Source: Mycobacterium marseillense
GTDB taxonomy: Bacteria; Actinomycetota; Actinomycetes; Mycobacteriales; Mycobacteriaceae
DNA: 64,000 bases
NCBI RefSeq assembly: GCF_010731675.1
Contig: NZ_AP022584.1
Coordinates: 4,650,001-4,714,000 of the forward strand
Direction: 5' to 3'
Notes under the pieces: model-generated
Seen by the model: only the letters and a program-made list of their open reading frames with translations
Database searches by the model: none
Told to the model about the DNA's origin: nothing
Shown: positions 1-8,133 of the stretch, one piece after another
How the letters are laid out: every line of letters begins with the position of its first letter
Numbering within the stretch: position 1 is the stretch's first letter
Translations under genes and position numbers: made by a program

Positions 1-296
1 TGCAGGCCGCCGCCAACCGCGACCCGCGCCGCTTCGACGACCCCGCCACCTTCGACCCGGCCCGCAAGAACGCCCGGCAGCACATCTCGTTCGGCCGCGG
101 AATTCACAGCTGCCCGGGCGCGCCGCTGGCGCGGGCCGAAACCCGGGTGGCGCTCGAGCGGCTGCTCGACCGCACGACCGACATCAGGATCAACGAGGAC
201 AAGCACGGTCCGGCGAATGACCGCCGCTACCAATATGTTCCGACGTACATCCTGCGCGGTCTGACCGAACTGCACCTGGAGTTCACGCTGGCATGA
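1..296 (+). CDS. Cytochrome P450, C-terminal fragment cut by window edge
   Basis: The reading frame is open from base 3 and ends at the TGA 294-296, leaving about 97 residues of a P450. The haem-thiolate loop FGRGIHSCPG is intact, with Cys as the axial haem ligand, followed by the usual L-helix (APLARAETRVALERLL). The tail PTYILRGLTEL closely resembles the end of the P450 at 46359-47654, so the two look like paralogues. Its stop overlaps the ATG of the next gene, a ferredoxin, by ATGA, so the two are translationally coupled and probably a redox pair. The substrate is unknown. The N-terminal part, including the I-helix, lies outside the window. Confidence 0.95.
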   Translation, partial: QAAANRDPRRFDDPATFDPARKNARQHISFGRGIHSCPGAPLARAETRVALERLLDRTTDIRINEDKHGPANDRRYQYVPTYILRGLTELHLEFTLA

Positions 297-481
297 GGGT
301 CTGGGTAGACGATCAGCGATGTCGCGGCCACGGGATGTGCCTGACGCTGTGTCCCGACGTGTTCAGCCTGACTGACGACGGCTACGCCGAAGCGATAGAT
401 TCCGATGTCCCAACGGAATTGGAGGCCGATGCGCGGGAAGCAATCCAGTGCTGTCCCGAGCAGGCGATCAGCGAGAAGTAA
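293..481 (+). CDS. Single-cluster ferredoxin, P450 partner
   Basis: A 62-residue acidic ferredoxin carrying the mycobacterial C-x2-?-x2-C...CP motif. The ligands are Cys10, Cys16 and Cys54-Pro55, and the variable fourth position is His13. In the family a non-Cys residue there normally gives a [3Fe-4S] cluster. The start ATG overlaps the stop of the upstream P450 by four bases, which strongly suggests it delivers electrons to that P450. Cys20 and Cys53 are extra cysteines next to the motif. Cytoplasmic. Confidence 0.93.
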   Translation: MRVWVDDQRCRGHGMCLTLCPDVFSLTDDGYAEAIDSDVPTELEADAREAIQCCPEQAISEK

Positions 482-511
482 CTAATCCACAGGCAGGCAA
501 GGAGATTCGGC

Positions 512-796
512 GTGGCAAAAGGTTATGTCATCCTGACAGAGGCGATCAAGGACCCGGAGGGCATGAAGGCGTACGCCCAGGCGGCCGGATCGGCGATGAG
601 CGGTGCCACGATTCTCGCGGTGGACACGGCGCCCAAAGTGATCGAAGGGGACTGGCACGGCGACCAGACCGTCGTCCTGGAATTCGAATCGGTGGATGCC
701 GCGCGCGCGTGGTACGAGTCGGAGGGCTATCAGAAGGCGGCGAAGCTGCGCCAGTCGGCGGCCGACTGCAACGCCGTCATCTTGTCCGGATTCTGA
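512..796 (+). CDS. DUF1330 family small protein
   Basis: A 94-residue protein that starts at GTG 512, seven bases after an AAGGAG ribosome site (499-504). The opening KGYVILTEAIKDPEGMKAY and the later FESVDAARAWYESEGYQ are typical of DUF1330, a ferredoxin-like (dimeric alpha/beta barrel) fold of unknown biochemical role. It lies 30 bases after the P450/ferredoxin pair on the same strand and is probably in the same transcript. It is convergent with the ferredoxin at 800. No catalytic residue can be assigned. Confidence 0.85.
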   Translation: MAKGYVILTEAIKDPEGMKAYAQAAGSAMSGATILAVDTAPKVIEGDWHGDQTVVLEFESVDAARAWYESEGYQKAAKLRQSAADCNAVILSGF

Positions 797-799
797 TCG

Positions 800-1000
800 C
801 TACTCTCCGACGATGGAGATTGCCTGCCGGGGGCACTGACGGACGGCCTCGCGCACGTCCGCCTCGTTCTCCGGCGTGACCTCTTCCTGGTGGACGGTCA
901 ACATGTCGTCGTCACCGAGCTCGAAGATCTCCGGGTTGATGCCCATGCAGACACCGTTGCTCTCGCAGAGTCCCCAATCGACTTCAATCTTCTTCGTCAT
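800..1000 (-). CDS. Single-cluster ferredoxin, P450 partner
   Basis: A 66-residue ferredoxin with Cys12, Cys18 and Cys56-Pro57. The variable position of the C-x2-?-x2-C motif is Asn15 (CESNGVC), so a [3Fe-4S] cluster is expected. It has a good ribosome site (GAGGGGG) before the ATG. It follows the P450 at 1011-2216 by ten bases on the same strand, so it is very likely the electron donor of that enzyme. It is clearly different in sequence from the ferredoxin at 293, so the two P450s appear to have dedicated partners. Confidence 0.93.
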   Translation of the reverse strand: MTKKIEVDWGLCESNGVCMGINPEIFELGDDDMLTVHQEEVTPENEADVREAVRQCPRQAISIVGE

Positions 1001-1010
1001 CGTGGCCCCC

Positions 1011-2216
1011 TCAGCGAAGTACCTTGACGGGCACGTTCTTCCAGCCCGCCACGTTTTGCATGTTCACCCGCTTGCACCCGGCCCAGTCCACCTCGTAGCG
1101 CGGCATGAAGTCGAGCAGTCGCTCGAGCGCGATCCTGCTTTCCAGGCGGGCCAGCGCGGCGCCGAGGCAGCTGTGAATCCCGTACCCGAGACCGAGGTGC
1201 TGCGCCTCGGTCTGGTCGCGCTCGATGTCGAAGGTGTCGGCATCGGTGAAGGCCTCCGGGTCGCGGTTGGCCGCGGCGCCGCACAGGAACACCGGTTTGC
1301 CTGCCGGAATGACGCCGCCACTGACGTGCGCCTCCTTGAGGGTGTAGCGGACGTTGTATTGCACCGGGCCCTCGTAGCGCAGTAGCTCTTCCACCGCCCC
1401 GGGGATCTTGTCGCGATCCTCCTGCAGCTTCTGCCATTGGTCGGGGTGGTGGGCGAAGATCACCGCCGCGTTGCCCATCAGCTTAGTGACGGTCTCGGCG
1501 CCCGCGCCGCCCAGAAGCGTTGCGAACCCGCAGATCTCGATGTCGTCGAGCTTGCGCAGCTCGCCGTCTTCGCCCGGGATCTCGGCCGCGATCAGCCGGC
1601 TGATCATGTCGTCCTGCGGCTCCTGGCGCCGCTCCTGGACCAGGCTGAAGTAGTACATCGCCGTGTCGATGTTGGCCTGTATGCCGGCTTCGCTGACCTC
1701 GATCTGGCCCGGCTCGTGATGCAGGCTGGTGTCGATCCAGTGGCGGACCTGCTGACGGTATTCCTCCGGCACCCCGGCCATCCGGGTGATGACCTCGACC
1801 GGGAAGGGCCCGGAGAAGTCCTGCACGACGTCGAAGTTGTCGGAGTCGACGGCCCCCAGGTACTTGTCGATCACCTCGATGATGGTCTCGCGCTGCGATT
1901 GAATCGCCCGCGGTGTGAACGCCTTGTTGAGCAGGCTGCGCATGTGGCGATGCTCCGGCGGATCCATGAAGATGATCGACTTCTGTTCGGGGGTGATACC
2001 CCGGCGCACCATCGCCAGGTCGCAGCCGCGCGCCGAGGAATAGGTCTCGAAGTCCTTGAACGCGGCCGACACGTCGTCATGGCGGGTCAGGGCGTAGAAG
2101 TCCTCTTTCTCGTCGTAATACAGGGGCGCGTCCTCGCGCATCCGCCGATAGATGTCGAACGGGTTGTTGAAGTAGTCCTCGGAGTACGGATCGAAGACGA
2201 CCTTCGGTTTTGTCAC
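1011..2216 (-). CDS. Cytochrome P450
   Basis: A 401-residue soluble bacterial P450. It has the I-helix GGAGAETV, the K-helix ELLR (ExxR) and the haem loop LGYGIHSCLG with the ligand Cys near residue 350. The first position of the haem loop is Leu instead of the usual Phe. Start is GTG 2216 with AGGAGG just upstream. It is first in a two-gene unit with the ferredoxin at 800-1000. Haem monooxygenase activity is certain by family; the substrate (lipid, sterol, aromatic or terpene) is not visible. The CYP family number cannot be given without alignment. Confidence 0.95.
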   Translation of the reverse strand: MTKPKVVFDPYSEDYFNNPFDIYRRMREDAPLYYDEKEDFYALTRHDDVSAAFKDFETYSSARGCDLAMVRRGITPEQKSIIFMDPPEHRHMRSLLNKAFTPRAIQSQRETIIEVIDKYLGAVDSDNFDVVQDFSGPFPVEVITRMAGVPEEYRQQVRHWIDTSLHHEPGQIEVSEAGIQANIDTAMYYFSLVQERRQEPQDDMISRLIAAEIPGEDGELRKLDDIEICGFATLLGGAGAETVTKLMGNAAVIFAHHPDQWQKLQEDRDKIPGAVEELLRYEGPVQYNVRYTLKEAHVSGGVIPAGKPVFLCGAAANRDPEAFTDADTFDIERDQTEAQHLGLGYGIHSCLGAALARLESRIALERLLDFMPRYEVDWAGCKRVNMQNVAGWKNVPVKVLR

Positions 2217-2328
2217 TGCATCCTCCTGCGCGGCGAGGTCGGGCTGAAACCTTTACAGCGGAGTCCCTGACTGTAACGCTAACGGTAATACCTTCATGAC
2301 GAACCGGAAAGACCAAAACGCTGGCATC

Positions 2329-3129
2329 TCAAACCATCTTCGCGGCGTCGATCGCCGTGATGACGTCATCCAGCGCGCCCAGGTCGCTGCCCAGTTCCGC
2401 GGCGACATCGCGGACGACGGCCACGTCCTTGCCGACGAAGTCGCCGGTTACCTCGATGAACGACGCGACGGACCCGCCTGCCGCGACGAGGTCGAGCACG
2501 CGACTGGTCGCGCTGCCATGGCCCAGGGCGCTCAGCAACGTCGATTCGGGCACGCCGAGGCGTTCGCCCAGCCGGATGGCCTCCGCGAGTAGGCCGATCT
2601 GGCCCGCGAACAGGGCGTTGTTGACCAGCTTCACCCTCTGGCCGGCACCCACGGGCCCGACGTGCAGGACCGGATCTCCGTAGCAATTCAGCACCGGTCG
2701 TACGCGGTCGACCGCGGTGTCGGCGCCGCCCGCGAATAGCGTGAGCCGGCCGGCCGCGATGTCGTGCGGGCCTCCGCTGACCGCGGCGTCGACGACATCG
2801 ACGTGAGCGGCGCGCGCGGCGAGGGCCTCGATGGTGGTTGGGCTGGCGGTGGTGTGCACCACCAGCGCCGAACCCGACAACATGGCCGGTAGCAATCCGC
2901 CGTCGAGGCACACCTGGCGCACCTGTTCATCGGTGAACACACAAAGCACCACCACGTCGACGTGCGCGCCGGCATCAGCCACATCATGGACGGGGTGCGC
3001 GCCCAGTTGCTCGAGCTCGCGGCGCTTTTCGGCGGTCCGGCCCAACGCGTGGACATCATGACCGGCCGCGGCCAGACGACGCACCATGGGCCGGCCCATC
3101 CGTCCCGCGCCGACGAAGCCGACCCTCAA
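2329..3129 (-). CDS. NAD(P)-dependent beta-hydroxyacid dehydrogenase (HIBADH/6PGDH type)
   Basis: 266 residues. The N-terminal Rossmann motif VGFVGAGRMG and the C-terminal all-helical domain with KLVNNALFAGQ, whose Lys is the catalytic residue, place it in the 3-hydroxyisobutyrate/tartronate-semialdehyde dehydrogenase family. The start is TTG 3129, overlapping the TGA of the upstream paralogue as TTGA. It is the last gene of a minus-strand cluster that runs from 6575 (thiolase fusion, hydrolase, paralogue, this gene). It probably oxidises a beta-hydroxy acid or acyl intermediate; the substrate is unknown. Confidence 0.88.
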   Translation of the reverse strand: MRVGFVGAGRMGRPMVRRLAAAGHDVHALGRTAEKRRELEQLGAHPVHDVADAGAHVDVVVLCVFTDEQVRQVCLDGGLLPAMLSGSALVVHTTASPTTIEALAARAAHVDVVDAAVSGGPHDIAAGRLTLFAGGADTAVDRVRPVLNCYGDPVLHVGPVGAGQRVKLVNNALFAGQIGLLAEAIRLGERLGVPESTLLSALGHGSATSRVLDLVAAGGSVASFIEVTGDFVGKDVAVVRDVAAELGSDLGALDDVITAIDAAKMV

Positions 3130-3941
3130 CGGGGGTGCTCCATCAGCGTCAGCGCCGCGTCGGCCGCCGCGAGCACGGCGCCGCCGTCGGCCCCGGCCTG
3201 GTCGGCGAGGTCGACGACCAGCCGGACGTCCTTCTGCAGCAGCCCCCCGGCAACACCGGCCAGCCGATCCAGCCCGCCGATACCACCAAGGGCATTGAGC
3301 GCAAAGCTATTTCCGCTGCTGCGGGAGACGACCTCGGTGAGACGTTCGGGGGTGACACCCAGCGCGTCCGCCAGCGACAGGGCGGTCGCCGCGGTGGCGA
3401 GGTTGGCGGTGAACAGCAAGTTGTTGAGCAGCTTGGTGGTTTGCCCCGAACCCAGCTCGCCGAGATGGACGACCGGATCGGCATAGGTTTCGAAGACCGG
3501 GCGGCAGCGCTCGACGGCTTCGGTGTCACCGCCGGCCATCACCAGCAGGCGGCCTTCGGCCGCCGCGCCGCCGCCCCCGCTCACCGGCGCGTCGACGATC
3601 GAAACACCGACCGCCCCAGCGCGCTTCGCCAGCTCTCGGCACGTCTCGGGGTGCACCGTGCTGTGCACCGCGATGATGCCGCCGGGCTGCATCGCCGACA
3701 GCAATCCGCCTTCGCCGCCGGTGAGTTCGTCGATGTCGGCGTCGCCGACGACGCACAGGCAGACCAGGTCACTGGCCGCGGCGAGCTCGGCCGGCGAACC
3801 GGCGATCTTGGCCGGGGCGTCGGCGAACGCCTCCAACGACTCCGGCCTGCGCGCCCACAGTGTGGTGGGGTAGCCGCCCTCGGCGATCCGCCGCGCCATG
3901 GGCCCGCCCTGACTGCCCAACCCGATGAATCCGACGCGCAT
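3126..3941 (-). CDS. NAD(P)-dependent beta-hydroxyacid dehydrogenase (HIBADH/6PGDH type)
   Basis: About 271 residues, with the nucleotide-binding motif VGFIGLGSQG at the start and the catalytic-Lys segment KLLNNLLFTANL in the second half. It is a diverged tandem paralogue of the downstream gene; a third copy lies at 16973-17866. I choose ATG 3941, which overlaps the stop of the hydrolase as TGATG and sits seven bases after GGAGG; a TTG one codon earlier is also possible. Two family members side by side may act on related substrates or form a heteromer. Confidence 0.88.
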   Translation of the reverse strand: MRVGFIGLGSQGGPMARRIAEGGYPTTLWARRPESLEAFADAPAKIAGSPAELAAASDLVCLCVVGDADIDELTGGEGGLLSAMQPGGIIAVHSTVHPETCRELAKRAGAVGVSIVDAPVSGGGGAAAEGRLLVMAGGDTEAVERCRPVFETYADPVVHLGELGSGQTTKLLNNLLFTANLATAATALSLADALGVTPERLTEVVSRSSGNSFALNALGGIGGLDRLAGVAGGLLQKDVRLVVDLADQAGADGGAVLAAADAALTLMEHPR

Positions 3942-4912
3942 CAACCGGCCTCCAAATCGGCGTCGTCGTCCGCCGAACGTGACTGTATCGTCACGTTCGC
4001 GTCCGAACGTGACTGTGTCGTCACGCCCGCCGAGTCGGGCGAATCCGGACGGTCACCCACGCATTCGTCCACAAACGCCAGAACCTTGGCGTGGTAGGCC
4101 GGCGCCGTGTGGCCCAGGCTGATGTTGTGTCCCGCATCGGGTTGCCGATGAACGGTGAACCGCGGTGTCGCGGAGAACAGCTCCGCGATCTCGTCCATCG
4201 CCGAAGGGTCGTTCTGCCATACCTTTTCGTGCTCGGCGATGCTGAACTGCACCGGCACGCGGATGGTCGGGGCGAGCGCCGGGAAGTCCTGGCGGGCCCA
4301 GTTCGACACCATCTGGTCCTCGTAGGACGGGGCGGTCGGGGAGACCGTCGCCCCGTTGAGAACCTCGGGTGGATAGAGGTTCTCGGGCTGCCACAACAGG
4401 TCACGCAATCCCGCGGGGCGGCGCTCGCGCGTCGCCGCCTTGAGAATGTCGCGGGCCGCGGGGTGATAGTGCCGCCCGGTCCCGGCCAGTTCGACGCCGA
4501 GCAGATCCGCGCCGCGCTCAGCCCCTCGCTGCGACGCCATTCGCATGACGAGTTCGCAGCCGCCCGAATGGCCCATCAGGAACAGCCCGGCACCGCGCGG
4601 CTTCTGCCCGAGGATGCGATCCACCGCCCCGTACGCGAGATCGACCCGCTGCTGCGGTTCGGCCATCGCCTCCGGATAAGGCGCCGAACTGCCGTACCCG
4701 GGCCGGTCGAGTGCGACGACGGTGAATCCCGCTGCGGCGCCGGTGCGTAACAGCGAGGACGACGGGTGGCCGGGACAGTCGAAGTAGACGGCAGTCGTCC
4801 CCCCGCCGTGGATGGCCACGATCACGGCCCTCGGGTCGGCGGCTTCGGCGACGATCGCCGACATCGGCACCCCGTCGACGATGACGAGTCGGGGACGGGG
4901 GGCGGTACTCAT
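3941..4912 (-). CDS. Alpha/beta hydrolase with repeat-derived C-terminal tail
   Basis: 323 residues, alpha/beta hydrolase fold. The nucleophile elbow is GHSGGCE (Ser) and a late PDAGHNISLG carries the likely catalytic His. The substrate (ester, lactone or C-C bond) cannot be inferred. The last ~27 codons run through the paired palindromic repeat at 3974-4029, giving a protein-level period of ten residues (VTTQSRS then VTIQSRS) followed by an acidic end. This tail is unlikely to be part of the fold. The gene is seven bases after the thiolase fusion and overlaps the next dehydrogenase. Confidence 0.88.
   Translation of the reverse strand: MSTAPRPRLVIVDGVPMSAIVAEAADPRAVIVAIHGGGTTAVYFDCPGHPSSSLLRTGAAAGFTVVALDRPGYGSSAPYPEAMAEPQQRVDLAYGAVDRILGQKPRGAGLFLMGHSGGCELVMRMASQRGAERGADLLGVELAGTGRHYHPAARDILKAATRERRPAGLRDLLWQPENLYPPEVLNGATVSPTAPSYEDQMVSNWARQDFPALAPTIRVPVQFSIAEHEKVWQNDPSAMDEIAELFSATPRFTVHRQPDAGHNISLGHTAPAYHAKVLAFVDECVGDRPDSPDSAGVTTQSRSDANVTIQSRSADDDADLEAG
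3974..4029. repeat. Paired REP-like palindromic repeat, locus 1
   Basis: Copy one (3974-3999) has perfect 10-bp arms CGAACGTGAC / GTCACGTTCG around the loop TGTATC. Copy two (4004-4029) has the same left arm, loop TGTGTC and a right arm with two mismatches. The copies start exactly 30 bp apart. The same paired element with the same 30-bp spacing occurs at 59361-59417. Here it lies inside the 3' end of a coding sequence and is read in frame. Confidence 0.85.
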
Positions 4913-4919
4913 GCGCCGC

Positions 4920-6575
4920 TCACGTGTCGGACCGCAGCAGGATCACGCCGCTGGGCGTGAGCCCGCCGCTGCTGACGACCCCGACACGCGCGTCGGCGAC
5001 CTGGCGGTGGCCGCCCTCCCCACGCAATTGGGTGACGGCTTCGTGCAGCAGACCCATGCCGTGGGTGCGGCCGTGCGAAAGCTGGCCGCCGTGCGTGTTG
5101 AGCGGGGTCTGGCCGTCGCGGGCAATGTTCTTGCCGCCGTCCAGGAACTCCCTGGCCTCACCGATCCCGCAGAATCCGAGCGCCTCGATCCAGGACAGGC
5201 AGTTCATGGTGAACCCGTCGTACAGCTCGGCGACGTCGACGTCGGCGGGTCGCAGCGAGGTCCGCGTCCACATGTGCGCCGCCTGGCCCAGTACCTGCGG
5301 CTCGTGCGTGAGAGTGCTTTGGTCCCAATCGATTCGCTCGACGATCTGCGTTCCCACCGCCTCCACCAGCACAGGCGGCTTCGCCAGATCGCGGGCGGCG
5401 TCGGCGGCGGAGACGATGACGGCGATCGCACCGTCGCAGGGCACGTCGCAGTCATAGAGGCCGAAAGGCGTGGTGATCGGCCGCGCGTCGAGGTAGTCCT
5501 GCATCGTCATCGGAGAGCGGTAGATCGCGGTCGGGTTGAGTTCGGCGTTGGCGCGTTGGTTCAGCGCGATCCAGCCCAGCGTCTCTTTAGTGGTGCCGTA
5601 ACGGTGAAAATGCCGCTGCGCGTTCATCGCCAGCGTGTGCGCGGCCGAGGTCGCGCCAAATGGCATCTGCCAGCCCGACATTCGGCCCATGGATGGGGCG
5701 ATCTTGCCCTGCTTCATCAGCTCGCCATGGGTCGCTTCCCACAGCGTCCGAAAGCACAGCACGTGCCGCGCCAACCCGCAGGCGACCGCAAGCATCGCGG
5801 CGATCACCGAGCCGCCGGGCCCGAACGTCTCCATGGCGCCGTTATGCCACGCCGGCCGAATACCCAGCGCGGCCTCGAGGGCGGTGACGCCGCCCTCCCC
5901 GAAACCGGCGACATTGATCGCGCCGGGGTAGGTGGACAGGCCGTCGATGTCGGCGTACGTCAGGCCGGCGTCGGCGATGGCCGCCTCGCAGGCCTGCACG
6001 GTCAGCGCCAGCGGCAGCTGCATCAAGCGGCGCCCGATCGGCGACATGCCGATCCCGGTCAGCGCGACCTTGTCTTCGAACTTCTCCGTGGTGAGCATGG
6101 GCCGGACGTGTTCGCCGAAGCGCTCGGGCGCGATCTCGTCGCTGGGCAGCTGACCGGGCTCGGTGCCTGAGACGGGCCGAAACAGCGGAAACCACACGTC
6201 CTCGGCCTGCTCGAAGACGACCTCGACCCGTTGGCCGAGTTCAAGCTCGTCGGGATCGCATTCGACGATGTTGGTGGTCAGGCGAACCCGGGGGTCTTCC
6301 TCGATCGCGACGTGGGCGATCACATACGGCGCCGCCAACCCGGGCAGGCTGAATCGATGGTTGATGGTGAATCCCGCGACGGTCGCCCTGCCAGAGACGG
6401 CCCGCACCCCGACGTCCAGTGAGCGGCAGTACCGGCATACCGGCGCCGGCGGATGGATCAGCGATTCGCAGCTTTTGCATTCCTGCAGCCGGAGCTTTCC
6501 GTCGGCGCCCGAGGTCCAGAAGAATTCGTTCTCCTGCGTGACCAGGGGCAATGGGCGGCCGGGTGCTGCTGACAC
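4920..6575 (-). CDS. DUF35 (zinc ribbon/OB-fold) fused to SCP-x type thiolase-like protein
   Basis: 551 residues in two parts. Residues ~1-150 are a DUF35/OB module with a zinc-ribbon pattern (Cys33, Cys36, Cys47, Cys50). Residues ~165-551 are a thiolase-fold lipid-transfer-type domain, with ELYDGFT and a late GGQLSHGRTHGMG motif. In steroid side-chain degradation the aldolase Ltp2 needs a DUF35 partner (ChsH2), so a fused DUF35-thiolase may be a one-chain retro-aldolase or acyl-CoA C-C lyase. That is inference. Start is GTG 6575, directly after GGAGGTGAC. First gene of the 6575-2329 cluster. Confidence 0.88.
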   Translation of the reverse strand: MSAAPGRPLPLVTQENEFFWTSGADGKLRLQECKSCESLIHPPAPVCRYCRSLDVGVRAVSGRATVAGFTINHRFSLPGLAAPYVIAHVAIEEDPRVRLTTNIVECDPDELELGQRVEVVFEQAEDVWFPLFRPVSGTEPGQLPSDEIAPERFGEHVRPMLTTEKFEDKVALTGIGMSPIGRRLMQLPLALTVQACEAAIADAGLTYADIDGLSTYPGAINVAGFGEGGVTALEAALGIRPAWHNGAMETFGPGGSVIAAMLAVACGLARHVLCFRTLWEATHGELMKQGKIAPSMGRMSGWQMPFGATSAAHTLAMNAQRHFHRYGTTKETLGWIALNQRANAELNPTAIYRSPMTMQDYLDARPITTPFGLYDCDVPCDGAIAVIVSAADAARDLAKPPVLVEAVGTQIVERIDWDQSTLTHEPQVLGQAAHMWTRTSLRPADVDVAELYDGFTMNCLSWIEALGFCGIGEAREFLDGGKNIARDGQTPLNTHGGQLSHGRTHGMGLLHEAVTQLRGEGGHRQVADARVGVVSSGGLTPSGVILLRSDT

Positions 6576-6689
6576 GTCACCTCCGGTGCGTCACACGGCC
6601 AACTCGGTAGGGCCGTTATACGAATCGGAGAATCACGTTATCACTTGCGAGCAGGCACGATCTAGACCGCACCTGCCGTGCGAGCACCG

Positions 6690-7013
6690 TCAGTACGGCA
6701 CCCAGGTGCCGGTGAAATAGGTACCCCATTGCTGAAAACCGGCATTCCACATCGGTTCGTTCGGTGACCACGATGGCCGCGGTGGAGGGGGTGGCGGCAC
6801 ATCCTGCGCGGCAAACGGCGGCGCGTATTCCGGCGGGGCGGTGTACCAGTCCGGCAGTGGCGGCGGCGGTTTGCACTCCTCGGTCGTCCGATTCCACGAC
6901 ATGTTGCGATCGCACTCCGCCCAGCCGATCGCCGGGGTTGCGATCACCCCGACCGCCATCGCCCCGAAGACGACCGCAATGCCGGCGGTCAAACGACGAA
7001 CAATCCACTGCAT
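6690..7013 (-). CDS. Small secreted proline-rich protein, unknown
   Basis: 107 residues. A Sec-type signal peptide (basic start RRLTAG, hydrophobic core, likely cleavage after GWA at about residue 31) is followed by two Cys residues and a tail with proline runs (PPPPLP, PPPPPPRP) and many Trp/Tyr, ending in GTWVPY. AGGAGG precedes the ATG. I do not recognise the family; it is probably a cell-envelope or exported protein. It stands alone between divergent and tandem neighbours. Confidence 0.75.
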   Translation of the reverse strand: MQWIVRRLTAGIAVVFGAMAVGVIATPAIGWAECDRNMSWNRTTEECKPPPPLPDWYTAPPEYAPPFAAQDVPPPPPPRPSWSPNEPMWNAGFQQWGTYFTGTWVPY

Positions 7014-7153
7014 GGTGGGCCTCCTATCGGGGCCTTTCCGACGTTGGCGGATTTAGCTTATTCCGTGGAGACCGCCACGACCAGGAGAAGTTCAGCTGCG
7101 GGCGACACGAGACCGAACGCGCTCTGCCGTGGAATTTCGCTTCGGCCGAGAGT

Positions 7154-7159
7154 TATGCT
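7154..7159 (+). promoter_or_regulatory. Possible -10 element before the extended SDR
   Basis: TATGCT fits the mycobacterial TANNNT -10 and would start a transcript near 7166, about 33 bases before the TTG start. An 8-bp palindrome AAGTACTT (7174-7181) lies in the resulting leader and may be an operator. No convincing -35 is visible. Confidence 0.3.
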
Positions 7160-7198
7160 CCAAGCGTGTTATCAAGTACTTAACATTCGGAGGCCTGG

Positions 7199-8122
7199 TT
7201 GCTCGAAACGGAGAAGATCCTGATCACGGGGGCAACGGGCAAGATCGCGTTTCCCATCGCGCGCGCCCTCGCGGCAGCGGGCAACGAGGTGTGGGGCGCC
7301 GCACGCCTGCGAGATGCCGCAGCCCGGGAAAAACTCGTCGAGGCCGGCATCAAACCCGTCGCGCTCGACGTCGGCACCGGCGACTTCGCCGGTCTCCCCG
7401 GGGATTTCACCTACGTCTTTCACGCGGCGGTCGACCCGGGCGCAGACGACTGGGGCCACTGCGTCGAAACCAATGCGCAGATGTCGGGCGAATTGCTCCA
7501 CCACTGCCGCGCCGCCAAGGGCTTCGTGTTGTGCTCGACCGGCTCGATTTACGCCTACCAGGGACGGCGACCGTTGACCGAGGCCGACCCACCGGGGGTG
7601 CCGCTGCGCGCCAACTACAGCTTCTCCAAGGTGGCGGCAGAGTCGGTTTGCACGTGGATCGCCAGGCATTTTCAGATTCCGCTGACCATCATCCGGATCT
7701 GTTCGACGTACGGGCCGCAGGGCGGTGCGCCCGCCGACCGGCTCGATGCGATGTTGGCGGGCAAGCCCATTCGACTGCACCCCGACAAGCCGAACAACTA
7801 CAACCCGATCTATGAGGACGACTACGTGGAACTCGGCATCCGCGCCATGGAAGTGGCCGCGACGCCGCCGGTCGTGGTGAACTGGGCCGGCAGCGAAACG
7901 GTCAGCGTCGAGGATTACTGCACCTTCATGGGCGAGTTGACGGGCGTCGAGCCCATCTTCGAATACACGCCCGACGCGCACACGCCGCTGTGGCCGGACG
8001 TCACCCACATGCACGAGGTGCTCGGCCGCACAAAGGTGCCGTGGCGTGAGGGCTTCCGCCGCATGATTGCGGCCCGTCATCCCGAAATAACGCTGCCCCA
8101 GCACGATACGACACGAGCCTGA
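7199..8122 (+). CDS. NAD-dependent epimerase/dehydratase (extended SDR)
   Basis: 307 residues. The nucleotide-binding motif ITGATGKIAFP is near the N-terminus, and the catalytic Tyr and Lys sit in NYSFSK. The length and the open C-terminal substrate domain fit extended SDRs (sugar epimerases, reductases, 3-beta-HSD-like enzymes). Start is TTG 7199 with a strong CGGAGG (7188-7193) five bases upstream. It is followed by two genes on the same strand (8134 and 8899) with short gaps, so an operon is likely. Substrate unknown. Confidence 0.88.
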   Translation: MLETEKILITGATGKIAFPIARALAAAGNEVWGAARLRDAAAREKLVEAGIKPVALDVGTGDFAGLPGDFTYVFHAAVDPGADDWGHCVETNAQMSGELLHHCRAAKGFVLCSTGSIYAYQGRRPLTEADPPGVPLRANYSFSKVAAESVCTWIARHFQIPLTIIRICSTYGPQGGAPADRLDAMLAGKPIRLHPDKPNNYNPIYEDDYVELGIRAMEVAATPPVVVNWAGSETVSVEDYCTFMGELTGVEPIFEYTPDAHTPLWPDVTHMHEVLGRTKVPWREGFRRMIAARHPEITLPQHDTTRA

Positions 8123-8133
8123 GGACGAACGCG

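Noticed and set aside
7171..7184. ATCAAGTACTTAAC as a possible KstR2 site
   Set aside because: It matches only part of the remembered AnCAAGnnCTTGnT consensus, and the downstream SDR is not a known KstR2 target. Kept only as an unassigned palindrome.
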